From NCBI RefSeq assembly GCF_965138505.1, contig NZ_CBCSCO010000005.1:62001-126000 (forward strand): a DNA stretch of 64,000 nt, in the 5' to 3' direction. Source of the stretch: Litorimonas haliclonae (GTDB lineage Bacteria > Pseudomonadota > Alphaproteobacteria > Caulobacterales > Maricaulaceae). Both the position numbers and the translations under genes were made by a program. The stretch's first letter is position 1. Each line of letters opens with the position of its first letter. Below are positions 34,349-42,267 of the stretch, in pieces. The notes beneath the pieces were generated by a model that worked only from the letters and a program-made list of their open reading frames with translations, was not told the DNA's origin and did not search any database.

Positions 34349-34869
34349 ATCCTGATGGGCATGTCTTGCTGAAGGCGGGGCAATAGTCGCACCATATCTT
34401 CCGGCGCAAAGGCGACACAGCCCAAAGTGCTGCGGTCATCGGGTTGCGTGACATGTACAAAAACGGCGCTGCCTAAGCCAGATATTGGCGGGCTATCATT
34501 ATGGCTCATAATTAGAACAAGGTCATAGGCGCCGTCTTCTCGCCAGAGAGCTTCATGGCTTGCGGAATGGGGCAGGCGGATGAACCGATTATAGGAAGGG
34601 TCGTTTTCCGCATCACACCACCCATCCGTTTTTTCCGTTTTCCGCCAAGTAAGTGGCTTGCGGGCGGAAGCCGGAGGCACGGGGAGCCTATCGGCCCGGT
34701 AAAACCCCCAGCGTAAATGATAAAGGCCCAGAGGGGTTTTCGCGTCCCCTTCAGCGCCGTTCTTCTTGTCGATAAAGCCGGCCTGGCCTAGGCGGCAGGG
34801 GAGCAAAATGTTTCCAATAGTGGCGGTTTTCGAGGCACAATTAATTCGTAATTCAGATAATTTACTCAT
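34339..34869 (-). CDS. YkuD-type L,D-transpeptidase catalytic-domain protein (COG3786)
   Basis: The 176-residue protein consists almost only of an L,D-transpeptidase catalytic domain: GDAKTPLGLYHLRWGFYRADRLP at the front and SAVFVHVTQPDDRSTLGCVAF with the catalytic Cys in a T-x-G-C motif near residue 150. No signal peptide is evident at the N-terminus (MSKLSELRINCASK), although members are assumed to act on the wall. It lies just upstream of and divergent from a CenR-like response regulator, suggesting a shared promoter region (34870-34980) and an envelope role. Confidence 0.85.
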   Translation of the reverse strand: MSKLSELRINCASKTATIGNILLPCRLGQAGFIDKKNGAEGDAKTPLGLYHLRWGFYRADRLPVPPASARKPLTWRKTEKTDGWCDAENDPSYNRFIRLPHSASHEALWREDGAYDLVLIMSHNDSPPISGLGSAVFVHVTQPDDRSTLGCVAFAPEDMVRLLPRLQQDMPIRIYE

Positions 34870-34980
34870 GACGTCCTCTCATTTTTGTGATGCCTCTTGT
34901 GTGAACTGCGATTAGCTTTAAGGCTGTTAAGGCAATAAAACACGCCAAAACTTAAGAATTTCCGCTAAAGGACGATGACT

Positions 34981-35688
34981 ATGGCTGTGAAAAAGAGACT
35001 ACTTCTTGTTGATGATGACGAAACTCTACGCGAAGAATTGGTAGAGCAATTCGCTGTCTATGACGAGTTCGAGACTGTTGATGTCGGAACGGCCACTGAC
35101 GGCATTAAAACTGCCAAAGACCAAACCTTTGATTTGATTATTCTAGATGTCGACCTTCCCGATATGCTTGGCACTGAAGCCTGCGAGCTGATGCGCAAGG
35201 CCGGAGTTGCGGCGCCAATCGTCATGTTGACCGGGAATGACGGCGAAATGAACGAAATACTTGGCCTAAACTCGGGGGCGAATGACTATGTCACCAAACC
35301 GTTTCGCTTCTCTGTCCTGCTCGCCCGTTTGCGGGCCCACCTTCGCAGCTTCGAGCAAAGCGAAGAGGCTATTTTTCAGATCGGACCTTATGCGTTTAAG
35401 CCCGCTTTCAAACGCCTTACTCCGCCGCAAGAAGAGGGCGCGCGGCCCGTGCGCGATATTCGCCTGACCGAAAAAGAAACCAATATACTGAAATATCTTT
35501 ACCGCGCCGGTGGAAAGCCTGTCGCCCGCGAAGAGCTGCTAGAAGAGGTCTGGGGTTACAACTCCGGCGTTACAACGCATACGTTAGAAACCCATGTTTA
35601 TCGCTTACGTCAGAAGATCGAACCTGAAAAAGGCGTGGCGACATTGCTCATGACTGAACCCGGCGGCTATCGTTTAGCGCTTGGCTAG
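34981..35688 (+). CDS. cenR: OmpR-family response regulator, CenR-like
   Basis: Receiver domain with LLVDDDETLRE (acidic pair), phospho-acceptor in LIILDVDLPD, T in VMLTGND and K in YVTKPF, followed by an OmpR winged helix: IRLTEKETNILKYLYRAGGKPVAREELLEEVWGYNSGVTTHTLETHVYRLRQKIE. This output domain resembles Caulobacter CenR, an essential envelope regulator paired with kinase CenK; no kinase gene is adjacent here. ATG 34981 fits AAAGGA eight bases upstream better than the in-frame ATG 34975. It is divergent from a YkuD transpeptidase gene. The subfamily call is an inference; the OmpR family is certain. Confidence 0.75.
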   Translation: MAVKKRLLLVDDDETLREELVEQFAVYDEFETVDVGTATDGIKTAKDQTFDLIILDVDLPDMLGTEACELMRKAGVAAPIVMLTGNDGEMNEILGLNSGANDYVTKPFRFSVLLARLRAHLRSFEQSEEAIFQIGPYAFKPAFKRLTPPQEEGARPVRDIRLTEKETNILKYLYRAGGKPVAREELLEEVWGYNSGVTTHTLETHVYRLRQKIEPEKGVATLLMTEPGGYRLALG

Positions 35689-36333
35689 ATGGTCCTGCTT
35701 CTTGGGGCATATGCGGCGTTTATTATCGCCCTCCTTTTTGCCGAGTTACGCGAAAAGAGATCGGCTCAAATTTTATTGAAACCACTGGCGGCTCTAGGAT
35801 TCCTTTTTCTAGCTTTGAATTTTGGTGCTTTGGACTCAAGCTATGGCCGCCTTATTTTGGGCGGACTTATAGCCTGTGCGTTTGGTGATGTTTTTCTGCT
35901 CTCTCGAAATCGAACGTCACTTTTTAGACTCGGTATGCTGGCTTTTGCGGTCGGTCATGTTTTTTACATTTTTGCGGCGAATGAAATCCTTCGCCCCGAC
36001 ACGTCTTATCTTTTTATCAGTTTGACAACTTTTTTGGGTTTGGGGACTGGCGTGGTTACGTTTTGGAAGCTGAAACCCAAACTCCCGCGAGACATGGTTT
36101 GGCCCGTCGGGCTTTATACCCTCATAATTTCGGCTATGCTCATTCGGTCAATGCAAACCGATATGACGGGGCTCCATCTCTTAATCCTGCCAGCGGCTCT
36201 ATTATTTGCGATTTCTGATATATTTGTTGCGCGCGACCGTTTCGTGACGCCAAGCCCAAAAAATGCCTGGGTGATAACGCCGCTTTATTTTGGAGCCCAA
36301 GCGCTCTTCGCGCTCAGTGTCTTGCAGGCCTAA
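35689..36333 (+). CDS. YhhN/TMEM86-family membrane protein (lysoplasmalogenase-like)
   Basis: The 214-residue protein has about seven to eight membrane helices and the YhhN family marks KPLAALGFLFLAL, GLIACAFGDVFLL, GMLAFAVGHVFYI and GALLFAISDIFVARDRF-like sequence (AALLFAISDIFVA). Conserved Asp residues in the GD and SD motifs are thought to be catalytic in animal lysoplasmalogenases; the bacterial role is unproven. It begins directly after the cenR stop, so it is probably in the same transcript, and its end overlaps xthA on the other strand by four bases. Confidence 0.88.
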   Translation: MVLLLGAYAAFIIALLFAELREKRSAQILLKPLAALGFLFLALNFGALDSSYGRLILGGLIACAFGDVFLLSRNRTSLFRLGMLAFAVGHVFYIFAANEILRPDTSYLFISLTTFLGLGTGVVTFWKLKPKLPRDMVWPVGLYTLIISAMLIRSMQTDMTGLHLLILPAALLFAISDIFVARDRFVTPSPKNAWVITPLYFGAQALFALSVLQA

Positions 36334-37169
36334 TCTGTTAAATCCATGACCTGCGTAATCGGCACATGATCCGAGGGCTTTTCCCAAGTCCGGCAAGGCG
36401 TATGTATTTCATAGCCTTCACGGCCAGTAGCCTCAACACAGGGTTTCAGCGCTGGGCTGACCCAGATGTGATCCAAACGGCGGCCGCGATTTGATTTCAT
36501 CACGTCCCGCGCCCGGTAGGACCACCAGCTATAAAGCTTTTCGTCGTCATCACGGAATAACCGCGCCGTATCCGTGAAGTCGTGAGTCGCTTGAAGCGTG
36601 GCCAAAGTTTCAACCTCCCTTGGCGTATGACTAACGACCTTTAAGAGTTGCTTATGGCTCCAGACATCATTTTCGTGCGGCGCAATATTAAAGTCTCCTA
36701 CCAGGACTTGCTGATTGTCGCCCTTTGCAAATCGTTCTGAAAAATAAACGCGCATTACGTCTAGAAAGTCGAGCTTGTGCTGAAACTTGTCATTTATTTC
36801 AGGGTCGGCGACGTCGCCTCCGGCGGGAATATAAAAGTTGTGAAACTCAAAATCCTGATCGCAATTCTCGCCTTTAGCAATAACGCGCGTGCTGACGTGG
36901 CGTGCATGTTCGAGAGGACAAAAACTGGTCGGCAGTCGTTCCATGGGCAGTCGGGAAACCGTTGCCGTGCCGTGATAGCCCTTTTGACCAGAAACTTCGA
37001 TATAAGGATACCCCGCTTCACGAAAGGCTTCGAAAGGAAACTGCTCTTCCTGACACTTAATTTCCTGTAGGCCGAGAATATCAGGTTTCTGCTCTTCCAA
37101 GAAACGAATGACCTGATCAATCCGAAGGCGGACAGAGTTAATATTCCAGCTGGCAAGTTTGATTTTCAT
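36330..37169 (-). CDS. xthA: Exodeoxyribonuclease III
   Basis: AP endonuclease and 3'-5' exonuclease of base-excision repair. Family motifs are LASWNINSVRLR, DILGLQEIKCQ with the metal-binding Glu, VLVGDFNIAPHENDVW with catalytic Asp and Asn, YSWWSYRARDVMKSNRGRRLDHIWVS and SDHVPI at the C-terminus. At 279 residues it is full length. It is divergent from the ubiH-like gene. Confidence 0.96.
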   Translation of the reverse strand: MKIKLASWNINSVRLRIDQVIRFLEEQKPDILGLQEIKCQEEQFPFEAFREAGYPYIEVSGQKGYHGTATVSRLPMERLPTSFCPLEHARHVSTRVIAKGENCDQDFEFHNFYIPAGGDVADPEINDKFQHKLDFLDVMRVYFSERFAKGDNQQVLVGDFNIAPHENDVWSHKQLLKVVSHTPREVETLATLQATHDFTDTARLFRDDDEKLYSWWSYRARDVMKSNRGRRLDHIWVSPALKPCVEATGREGYEIHTPCRTWEKPSDHVPITQVMDLTD

Positions 37170-37264
37170 GGGGCAGGGATAGTCGGTTCAAAGCGGGATT
37201 GTAACCCTAAATGCCGCATTTTTAGCCCCTGTATCCTTATGATTTTCATGTTAAGTCCCCTGTT

Positions 37265-38491
37265 GTGAAAAATAAATATGATATTCTAATTGTCGGCGGC
37301 GGTCTTGTTGGGCAAGTCACAGCCTTGGCCTGCGCAAAACTAGACGGTCTGACGATTGCTTTGGCAGATGGCCGGGATGTTTTATCTGACAAAAATGGAG
37401 GCACCGATGGCCGCGCTTCCGCGCTCTCTGCGTCTTCACTGCGGTTTTTAAATCGTCTAGAATTGATACTATCCGACCACTTGCAGCCAATGCGGGATAT
37501 GCTGATAACAGATGGCGGAATAGGCGAAGACCCGGTGTGGAGATTACATTTCGGACCGGATGCCTCTGATTCCGATGTCGCTAAAATGATTGAAAACCGT
37601 CACCTTTATGTGGCCTTGCGAGATGCCCTCAAGGCGGCGGATCAAATCGACATTATTGGCCCCGGACACGTTTCTGATATCACCCACACAACGTCCGGGG
37701 TTTTTGCCCGGATAGGAACTAAAGATATTACGGCGCAATTGCTGATTGCGGCGGACGGATCAAAATCGGGCATTCGTAACCGCGCTGGAATTACAACGGA
37801 TGGAAGAGAATACGGCCAAAGAGCCCTTGTCACGTCCATCGCTCACAGCTTGCCGCATGACGGACTGGCGTTGCAAAGGTTTCTTCCGGGCGGGCCGCTG
37901 GCGGTCCTGCCGCTTACGGGTCAGCGCAGCCAGCTCGTCTGGAGCGATAAAAGCGCCGCTATCGAGGCAGCTTTGGCGATTTCTGAAGCTGACTTCATGG
38001 CGGAACTTACCTTGCGGATAGGAGACCATCTCGGCGATCTCTCCCTAGACGCGCCGCGCCAGAGTTATCCTTTGCATCTGCAACTCGCGCAGGATTATAT
38101 TGCCACGCGTTTAGTTCTGGTCGGCGATGCGGCGCATGTTATTCACCCGCTCGCGGGACAGGGCCTGAATCTCGGACTTCGCGACGCGGCAACATTGCAC
38201 GATGTATTGAAAAAGGCACTCTTGACGGGCCGCGATATTGGCGGCGCTGTCTTAAGGGAATACGCTGCTTGGCGTCGTTCCGATGTGACGGCGCTTGCGA
38301 CAGCAACAGATGGCTTGTCCTATATATTCGGCGCTCCGAAAACGGTCCTGGGGCGCCCGTTCTCTAAGGCTTTGGGCCATGTTCGGCGGTTAGGACTAAG
38401 CGCGGTAAACGATTCCGCCGCCGTTAAAGGCTTGATTATGCGCGAGGCGGCAGGGGACATCGGAGAGTTCCCAGAGTTCTTGAAAAAATAA
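37265..38491 (+). CDS. UbiH/Coq6-family FAD-dependent hydroxylase
   Basis: Ubiquinone-ring hydroxylase candidate. FAD motif ILIVGGGLVGQVTALACAKL lies at residues 7-26, DGRASALSASSLRFL is a family-typical N-terminal stretch, LLIAADGSKSGIRNRAGI holds the DG motif, and LVLVGDAAHVIHPLAGQGLNLGLRD is the second FAD/ribityl motif. The 408-residue length fits UbiH/UbiF/UbiM/UbiL; which ring position it hydroxylates cannot be read from sequence. The GTG start at 37265 has only a weak ribosome site. Two hairpins follow the gene. Confidence 0.87.
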   Translation: MKNKYDILIVGGGLVGQVTALACAKLDGLTIALADGRDVLSDKNGGTDGRASALSASSLRFLNRLELILSDHLQPMRDMLITDGGIGEDPVWRLHFGPDASDSDVAKMIENRHLYVALRDALKAADQIDIIGPGHVSDITHTTSGVFARIGTKDITAQLLIAADGSKSGIRNRAGITTDGREYGQRALVTSIAHSLPHDGLALQRFLPGGPLAVLPLTGQRSQLVWSDKSAAIEAALAISEADFMAELTLRIGDHLGDLSLDAPRQSYPLHLQLAQDYIATRLVLVGDAAHVIHPLAGQGLNLGLRDAATLHDVLKKALLTGRDIGGAVLREYAAWRRSDVTALATATDGLSYIFGAPKTVLGRPFSKALGHVRRLGLSAVNDSAAVKGLIMREAAGDIGEFPEFLKK

Positions 38492-38540
38492 TTACAGTTC
38501 CAAAAGCATCCTTTTTTTAAGTGGTGCGTAAATTTTATAA

Positions 38541-38567
38541 CACTGGACAATGCGCCCCGTTCCAGTG
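38541..38567. other. Hairpin between ubiH-like gene and recF (left of pair)
   Basis: CACTGGA pairs with TCCAGTG across a 13-base loop. It sits directly beside a second hairpin in a 116-base convergent gap, so together they may form a two-sided terminator. Confidence 0.45.
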
Positions 38568-38572
38568 TCTCG

Positions 38573-38605
38573 CCCTGTCACGCTTTGCGTGTCAGGGCTT
38601 TTCAT
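38573..38605. terminator. Probable bidirectional terminator between ubiH-like gene and recF
   Basis: CCCTGTCACGC pairs with GCGTGTCAGGG around TTT with one central T-T mismatch, followed on the plus strand by CTTTTCATTTT. It lies between two convergent genes and would end the ubiH transcript, possibly also recF. Confidence 0.65.
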
Positions 38606-38607
38606 TT

Positions 38608-39711
38608 TCAGCTTCGTTTGACCTCTCCCTGACAGACCTCAAACATTTGCGCGCGGCCCTCAAAGGCTTCAAACAAATGTCGATCCGTGCCTGTCATGAA
38701 AAGCTGAGTCTTCAGGGCAAGTAATTCCTCAATTAACGCTGCTCGGCGTCCCTCATCAAGATGCGCGGCAACCTCATCCAGAAGAAGGATGGGGTTTCGC
38801 CCTTGCCGTGACCGAGCCTGCGCGAGCATCAACCCAATCAAGAGCGCCTTTTGTTCTCCGGTCGAACAATCTTCAGCGGGCATGGACTTCGCAACATGAG
38901 TCACTTTTAAGTCCGACCGATGCGGTCCAATCAAAGTGCGCCCCGCCCTCTGAGCAATGCCACGACCGTTTGAGAGGTCTATGCGAAGGTTGCCTTCCAC
39001 TTCCTCTAGCGAATGCCCCGCTAAAAATGCTGCTTCATAATCTCCGTCCAAAGCAAGCCCGGCCTTGGGAAAGACGGAATCCCGGGCTGCTATCTCGCTT
39101 TGCAACGCCGCTAAGGTCTCAGCCCTCGCTTGCGCAATCAAGGACCCGTAATGGGCCAGGTCGGTCTCAAGGGCGTCAAACCATCGAGGATCGTTGATTT
39201 GATCCGACAAAAGTCGATTGCGTTCTGACCGGGCTTTTTCATATCGAGAACTCGTGAGGCCGTGGCTCGGAACATGTGCCATGACAAAGCGGTCCAAAAA
39301 CTTCCTTCGGTCACCGGCAGGGCCTGTAAAGAGGCGGTCTTGCGCCGGTGTCAGCCACATTAAGCTGAGTATTTCCGCAAGTTGCGTGCCTGTGGCATTG
39401 CTACCATCAACCCGGACAAGGCGGCGTCCCGGATATTCAGGCACTTGCCCAATGTTTATTCGTGTGTCGTTTTCCAAGGTGACATTTACCCCCCAGGCGG
39501 GGGCTTGCTCGCCGTCATTCCGGCGGGCAATATCGGTCACTTTGGCGCGGCGCATCCCCCGTCCGGGGGAAAGGAAAGACAGGGCTTCGAGAAGGTTGGT
39601 CTTTCCTGACCCGTTCGGCCCATAAAGTACAACTGGCTCCGGCCCGAAATTTATATCCAAGGCGGCGTAATTGCGAAAGTCCGAGAGGCGTAGAGACGCG
39701 ATATAGCTCAC
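38608..39711 (-). CDS. recF: DNA replication and repair protein RecF
   Basis: SMC-like ATPase that helps load RecA at single-strand gaps. Walker A VLYGPNGSGKTNLLEALSFLSPGRGMRRA lies near residues 29-57, the signature motif is STGEQKALLIGLMLAQA, and Walker B is ILLLDEVAAHLDEGRRAALIEEL. The 367-residue length is usual. It follows dnaN in the same orientation with 32 bases between. Confidence 0.97.
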   Translation of the reverse strand: MSYIASLRLSDFRNYAALDINFGPEPVVLYGPNGSGKTNLLEALSFLSPGRGMRRAKVTDIARRNDGEQAPAWGVNVTLENDTRINIGQVPEYPGRRLVRVDGSNATGTQLAEILSLMWLTPAQDRLFTGPAGDRRKFLDRFVMAHVPSHGLTSSRYEKARSERNRLLSDQINDPRWFDALETDLAHYGSLIAQARAETLAALQSEIAARDSVFPKAGLALDGDYEAAFLAGHSLEEVEGNLRIDLSNGRGIAQRAGRTLIGPHRSDLKVTHVAKSMPAEDCSTGEQKALLIGLMLAQARSRQGRNPILLLDEVAAHLDEGRRAALIEELLALKTQLFMTGTDRHLFEAFEGRAQMFEVCQGEVKRS

Positions 39712-39743
39712 ACGTCACCTATAAAATAAAGAGCCTTCAAGCC

Positions 39744-40847
39744 TTAAACGCGTAGCGGCATCAGCACGAAAAGCGCGTCCGGATCTTCGCTGTCTTTAAC
39801 GAGGGCCGGGCTGGCCGGGCTGTCTAAGAAAAACGTGGCGTCACGCCCCTCGATTTGAGTGGTCACATCGAGAAGATATTTGGCGTTAAAGCCAATCTCC
39901 AGGGCTTCCTCGGTATAATCCACTCGAAGCTCCTCGCGGGCATGGCCGGACTCAGGGTTGTTCACGGTTAGAGCCAAATTGTCGTCGGCTAGGCCCATTT
40001 TAATGGAGCGCGACTTTTCGGCAGAGATCGTCGAAACGCGGTCTACGGCGTCGGCAAAGACTTTATTGTCTATGGTCAATTCTTTCGGATTGTTTTTCGG
40101 AATGACCCGTTCGTAATCCGGGAAGGTTCCGTCGATCAATTTAGACGTAAGAACAGCGCTCCCCGTTGTGAAACGAATTTTAGCTTCCGAGACGCTGACG
40201 GCGATATCTGCGTCAGACCCGTCGATCAAGCGGCGGATTTCTGCGACCGTTTTGCGGGGAATAATGACGCCGGGCAGGCCGTCCGCGCCGGATGGAAGCT
40301 CGGCTTCGGCCAGAGCGAGCCTATGTCCGTCCGTCGCGACGCAGCGCAATTTCCCGGCATTGGCGTGCATATAAATGCCGTTGAGGTAATAGCGGGTTTC
40401 TTCGGTTGAAATCGCAAACTTAGTTTTATCGATCAGGCGCAGTAGCGCTTTGGCAGGCAAGACGAATTCATGCGTAAAACCCTCGGCCGTCATTTTCGGG
40501 AAATCTCCGGACGGCAAAAGCGGCAGCGTAAAATGCGCGCGCCCGGCGTCGACGTCCAAGCGATCGTCGCTATTGATCTGCAAGACGACTTGAGCGCCAT
40601 CCGAAAGCTTGCGGACAATATCATACAGCGTATGCGCGGGCGCTGTGATCTGGCCCGGTTGACCGACTTCCGCCTCTGTTGATTCCGACATTTCGATATC
40701 AAGGTCGGTTGCGACCATATTCACTTTGTCGCCTTCGGCGCTCATCAAGACATTTGACAGAATTGGAATCGTGTTGCGACGCTCCACAACATTCTGGACA
40801 TGGCCGAGGGCCTTCATCAGGGCGCTGCGTTCAATGGACAGTTTCAT
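39744..40847 (-). CDS. dnaN: DNA polymerase III beta sliding clamp
   Basis: Ring-shaped processivity factor. The first residues MKLSIERSALMKALGHVQNVVERRNTIPILSNVLM are diagnostic, and the three repeated clamp domains follow (ATDGHRLALAEAELP; TSKLIDGTFPDYERVIP; C-terminal DALFVLMPLRV). ATG 40847 is universal for the family; an in-frame upstream ATG at 40937 only covers leader DNA. The order dnaA ... dnaN-recF is broken here by a prolyl-hydroxylase-like gene in the opposite direction. Confidence 0.98.
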   Translation of the reverse strand: MKLSIERSALMKALGHVQNVVERRNTIPILSNVLMSAEGDKVNMVATDLDIEMSESTEAEVGQPGQITAPAHTLYDIVRKLSDGAQVVLQINSDDRLDVDAGRAHFTLPLLPSGDFPKMTAEGFTHEFVLPAKALLRLIDKTKFAISTEETRYYLNGIYMHANAGKLRCVATDGHRLALAEAELPSGADGLPGVIIPRKTVAEIRRLIDGSDADIAVSVSEAKIRFTTGSAVLTSKLIDGTFPDYERVIPKNNPKELTIDNKVFADAVDRVSTISAEKSRSIKMGLADDNLALTVNNPESGHAREELRVDYTEEALEIGFNAKYLLDVTTQIEGRDATFFLDSPASPALVKDSEDPDALFVLMPLRV

Positions 40848-40859
40848 CTGCGGTGTTCC

Positions 40860-40883
40860 ATTCTTATTGGCATTCTTATTGGC
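40860..40883. repeat. 12-base tandem repeat in the dnaN leader
   Basis: ATTCTTATTGGC occurs twice head to tail, 13 bases upstream of the dnaN start codon. In the mRNA this places two identical 12-mers right before the ribosome-binding region. No function is known; it may be a slippage-prone duplication. Confidence 0.8.
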
Positions 40884-41197
40884 ATATGGGGCAGGCTTAC
40901 GAGCCCTCCCAAAAACTTGGAAACCAACCATAATCATGCGTGGGTCAGAGGCAAGAGGGAAAGGCTAGTTGAGAGAGGAGAATTTGAGGGGCAATCCTTA
41001 ATCCAATACGAAAACCCTAGGGGCGGCACGGGCGGGCGTCTGCGTTTTTAGGCTTTGAGGAAAAAAGTAAGCCTCCAGATACCCGTTGATAGTCTTGCGC
41101 CCTTGTTTATAAACTTCACCTCAACAAAGGCCGTTCGGCCGAATATCGACAACCACACAATTGGCGTAGCGTCGTTGTTGCGCATTAAGGAAATAGC
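40884..41197. other. Gap between divergent dnaN and prolyl-hydroxylase-like gene
   Basis: No coding sequence or RNA gene is apparent in these 314 bases. The gap must hold promoters for dnaN-recF (minus) and for the gene at 41198 (plus). I see no clear DnaA box, CtrA site or GANTC. AAGGAA at 41188-41193 is the ribosome site of the gene at 41198. Confidence 0.5.
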
Positions 41198-42199
41198 TTG
41201 AGTGCGAATGAAGAATTAGAGCGTTTAAAGGCGGCGGCATCGTCTGGTGATCACGAGGCTATGACCGCGCTGGGCAAACGGCTCATCGCAACGCCGACAT
41301 CCGCCAAATCGGTTGACGAAGGCCAACTGCTCTTGAAACAGGCGATGGACGCCGGAAACGGAGAAGCCGCCGAGTTTGTTGCCGTCATTTTCGCATCAGG
41401 TATGATCGGCGAACAAAATTGGCGCCAAGCGCTCGATTACCTAAGCCTGTCAGCCTCGCTTGGATGGTCGCCAGCCTTGCGGCAACTCTCAATTCTCGCT
41501 GACGCGCCTTTTGAAAACGGCACTTGGGGGTCGGACCCGTCCGATGCAAAGGCTTTGCGGGACCGCATCGACGTCGAGGGTTTGTTGCGTATCCCTGAGA
41601 AGCAAAACCTTTGTGAAGCGCCCCGTATTCGCAAGTTTGACGATTTTTTGCCTGAGCGCTTTTGTGACTGGATGATTGACTTGGCCCGTCCAAAGCTCGC
41701 CCGGGCCCGCACATATGATGACACGGCAGTTGAAGGGAAAGAGAGTGATGCGAGGACGAATTCGTCAGTAAGCTTTAACCTTCTGGATCTCGACCTTATC
41801 CTGCTTTTAATTCAAACGCGAATTTCAAAGATCGCTATGGTTCCAATGTTCACGATGGAGAACTCCATGGTGATGCATTACAATGTCGGAGAGCAATTTC
41901 GGCCCCATTATGATTATCTTGATCCAAGCAAAGCTGCCCATGCCGCTGATATGCGTAAATTTGGTCAACGCCTGGCAACTTGCCTTATCTATTTGAACGA
42001 GGATTTCGAGGGTGCCGAGACGTCATTCCCTGAAATCAATCAAAAATTCCGATGCGATAGAGGCGGGGCTCTGTTATTTGCAAATGTTGATCTGGAAGGT
42101 CAACCAGACCCGCAAACACTTCATGCTGGCCTGCCGCCAACCCGAGGCGAAAAATGGTTGTTTTCCCAATGGATTCGCAGCGGCCCACTTCCTCAATAG
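41198..42199 (+). CDS. Prolyl 4-hydroxylase-like 2-oxoglutarate/Fe(II) oxygenase with Sel1-like repeats
   Basis: The 333-residue protein starts at TTG 41198 with AAGGAA well placed upstream. Residues about 5-105 form helical Sel1/TPR-like repeats (GDHEAMTALGKRL; AGNGEAAEFVAVIFASG; WRQALDYLSLSASLGWSPALRQL). From about 135 a P4Hc oxygenase domain follows with the iron triad HYDYLD (His, Asp) and LHAGLPPTRGEKW (distal His) and the likely 2-oxoglutarate Lys after it. The protein substrate is unknown; bacterial relatives hydroxylate prolines in EF-Tu or other proteins. It sits between dnaN and dnaA in opposite orientation. Confidence 0.88.
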   Translation: MSANEELERLKAAASSGDHEAMTALGKRLIATPTSAKSVDEGQLLLKQAMDAGNGEAAEFVAVIFASGMIGEQNWRQALDYLSLSASLGWSPALRQLSILADAPFENGTWGSDPSDAKALRDRIDVEGLLRIPEKQNLCEAPRIRKFDDFLPERFCDWMIDLARPKLARARTYDDTAVEGKESDARTNSSVSFNLLDLDLILLLIQTRISKIAMVPMFTMENSMVMHYNVGEQFRPHYDYLDPSKAAHAADMRKFGQRLATCLIYLNEDFEGAETSFPEINQKFRCDRGGALLFANVDLEGQPDPQTLHAGLPPTRGEKWLFSQWIRSGPLPQ

Positions 42200-42207
42200 T
42201 AGTAGGA

Positions 42208-42240
42208 CGGAACTGACCCTGAGCCAGTTCCGATTTACTT
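42208..42240. terminator. Terminator between the P4H-like gene and dnaA
   Basis: CGGAACTG (42208-42215) pairs perfectly with CAGTTCCG (42225-42232) around nine bases, followed on the plus strand by ATTTACTTTATTT. It ends the oxygenase transcript nine bases after its stop and could also act at the end of dnaA. Confidence 0.65.
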
Positions 42241-42267
42241 TATTTCTACTGCTGGGCGGAGTCCAAT

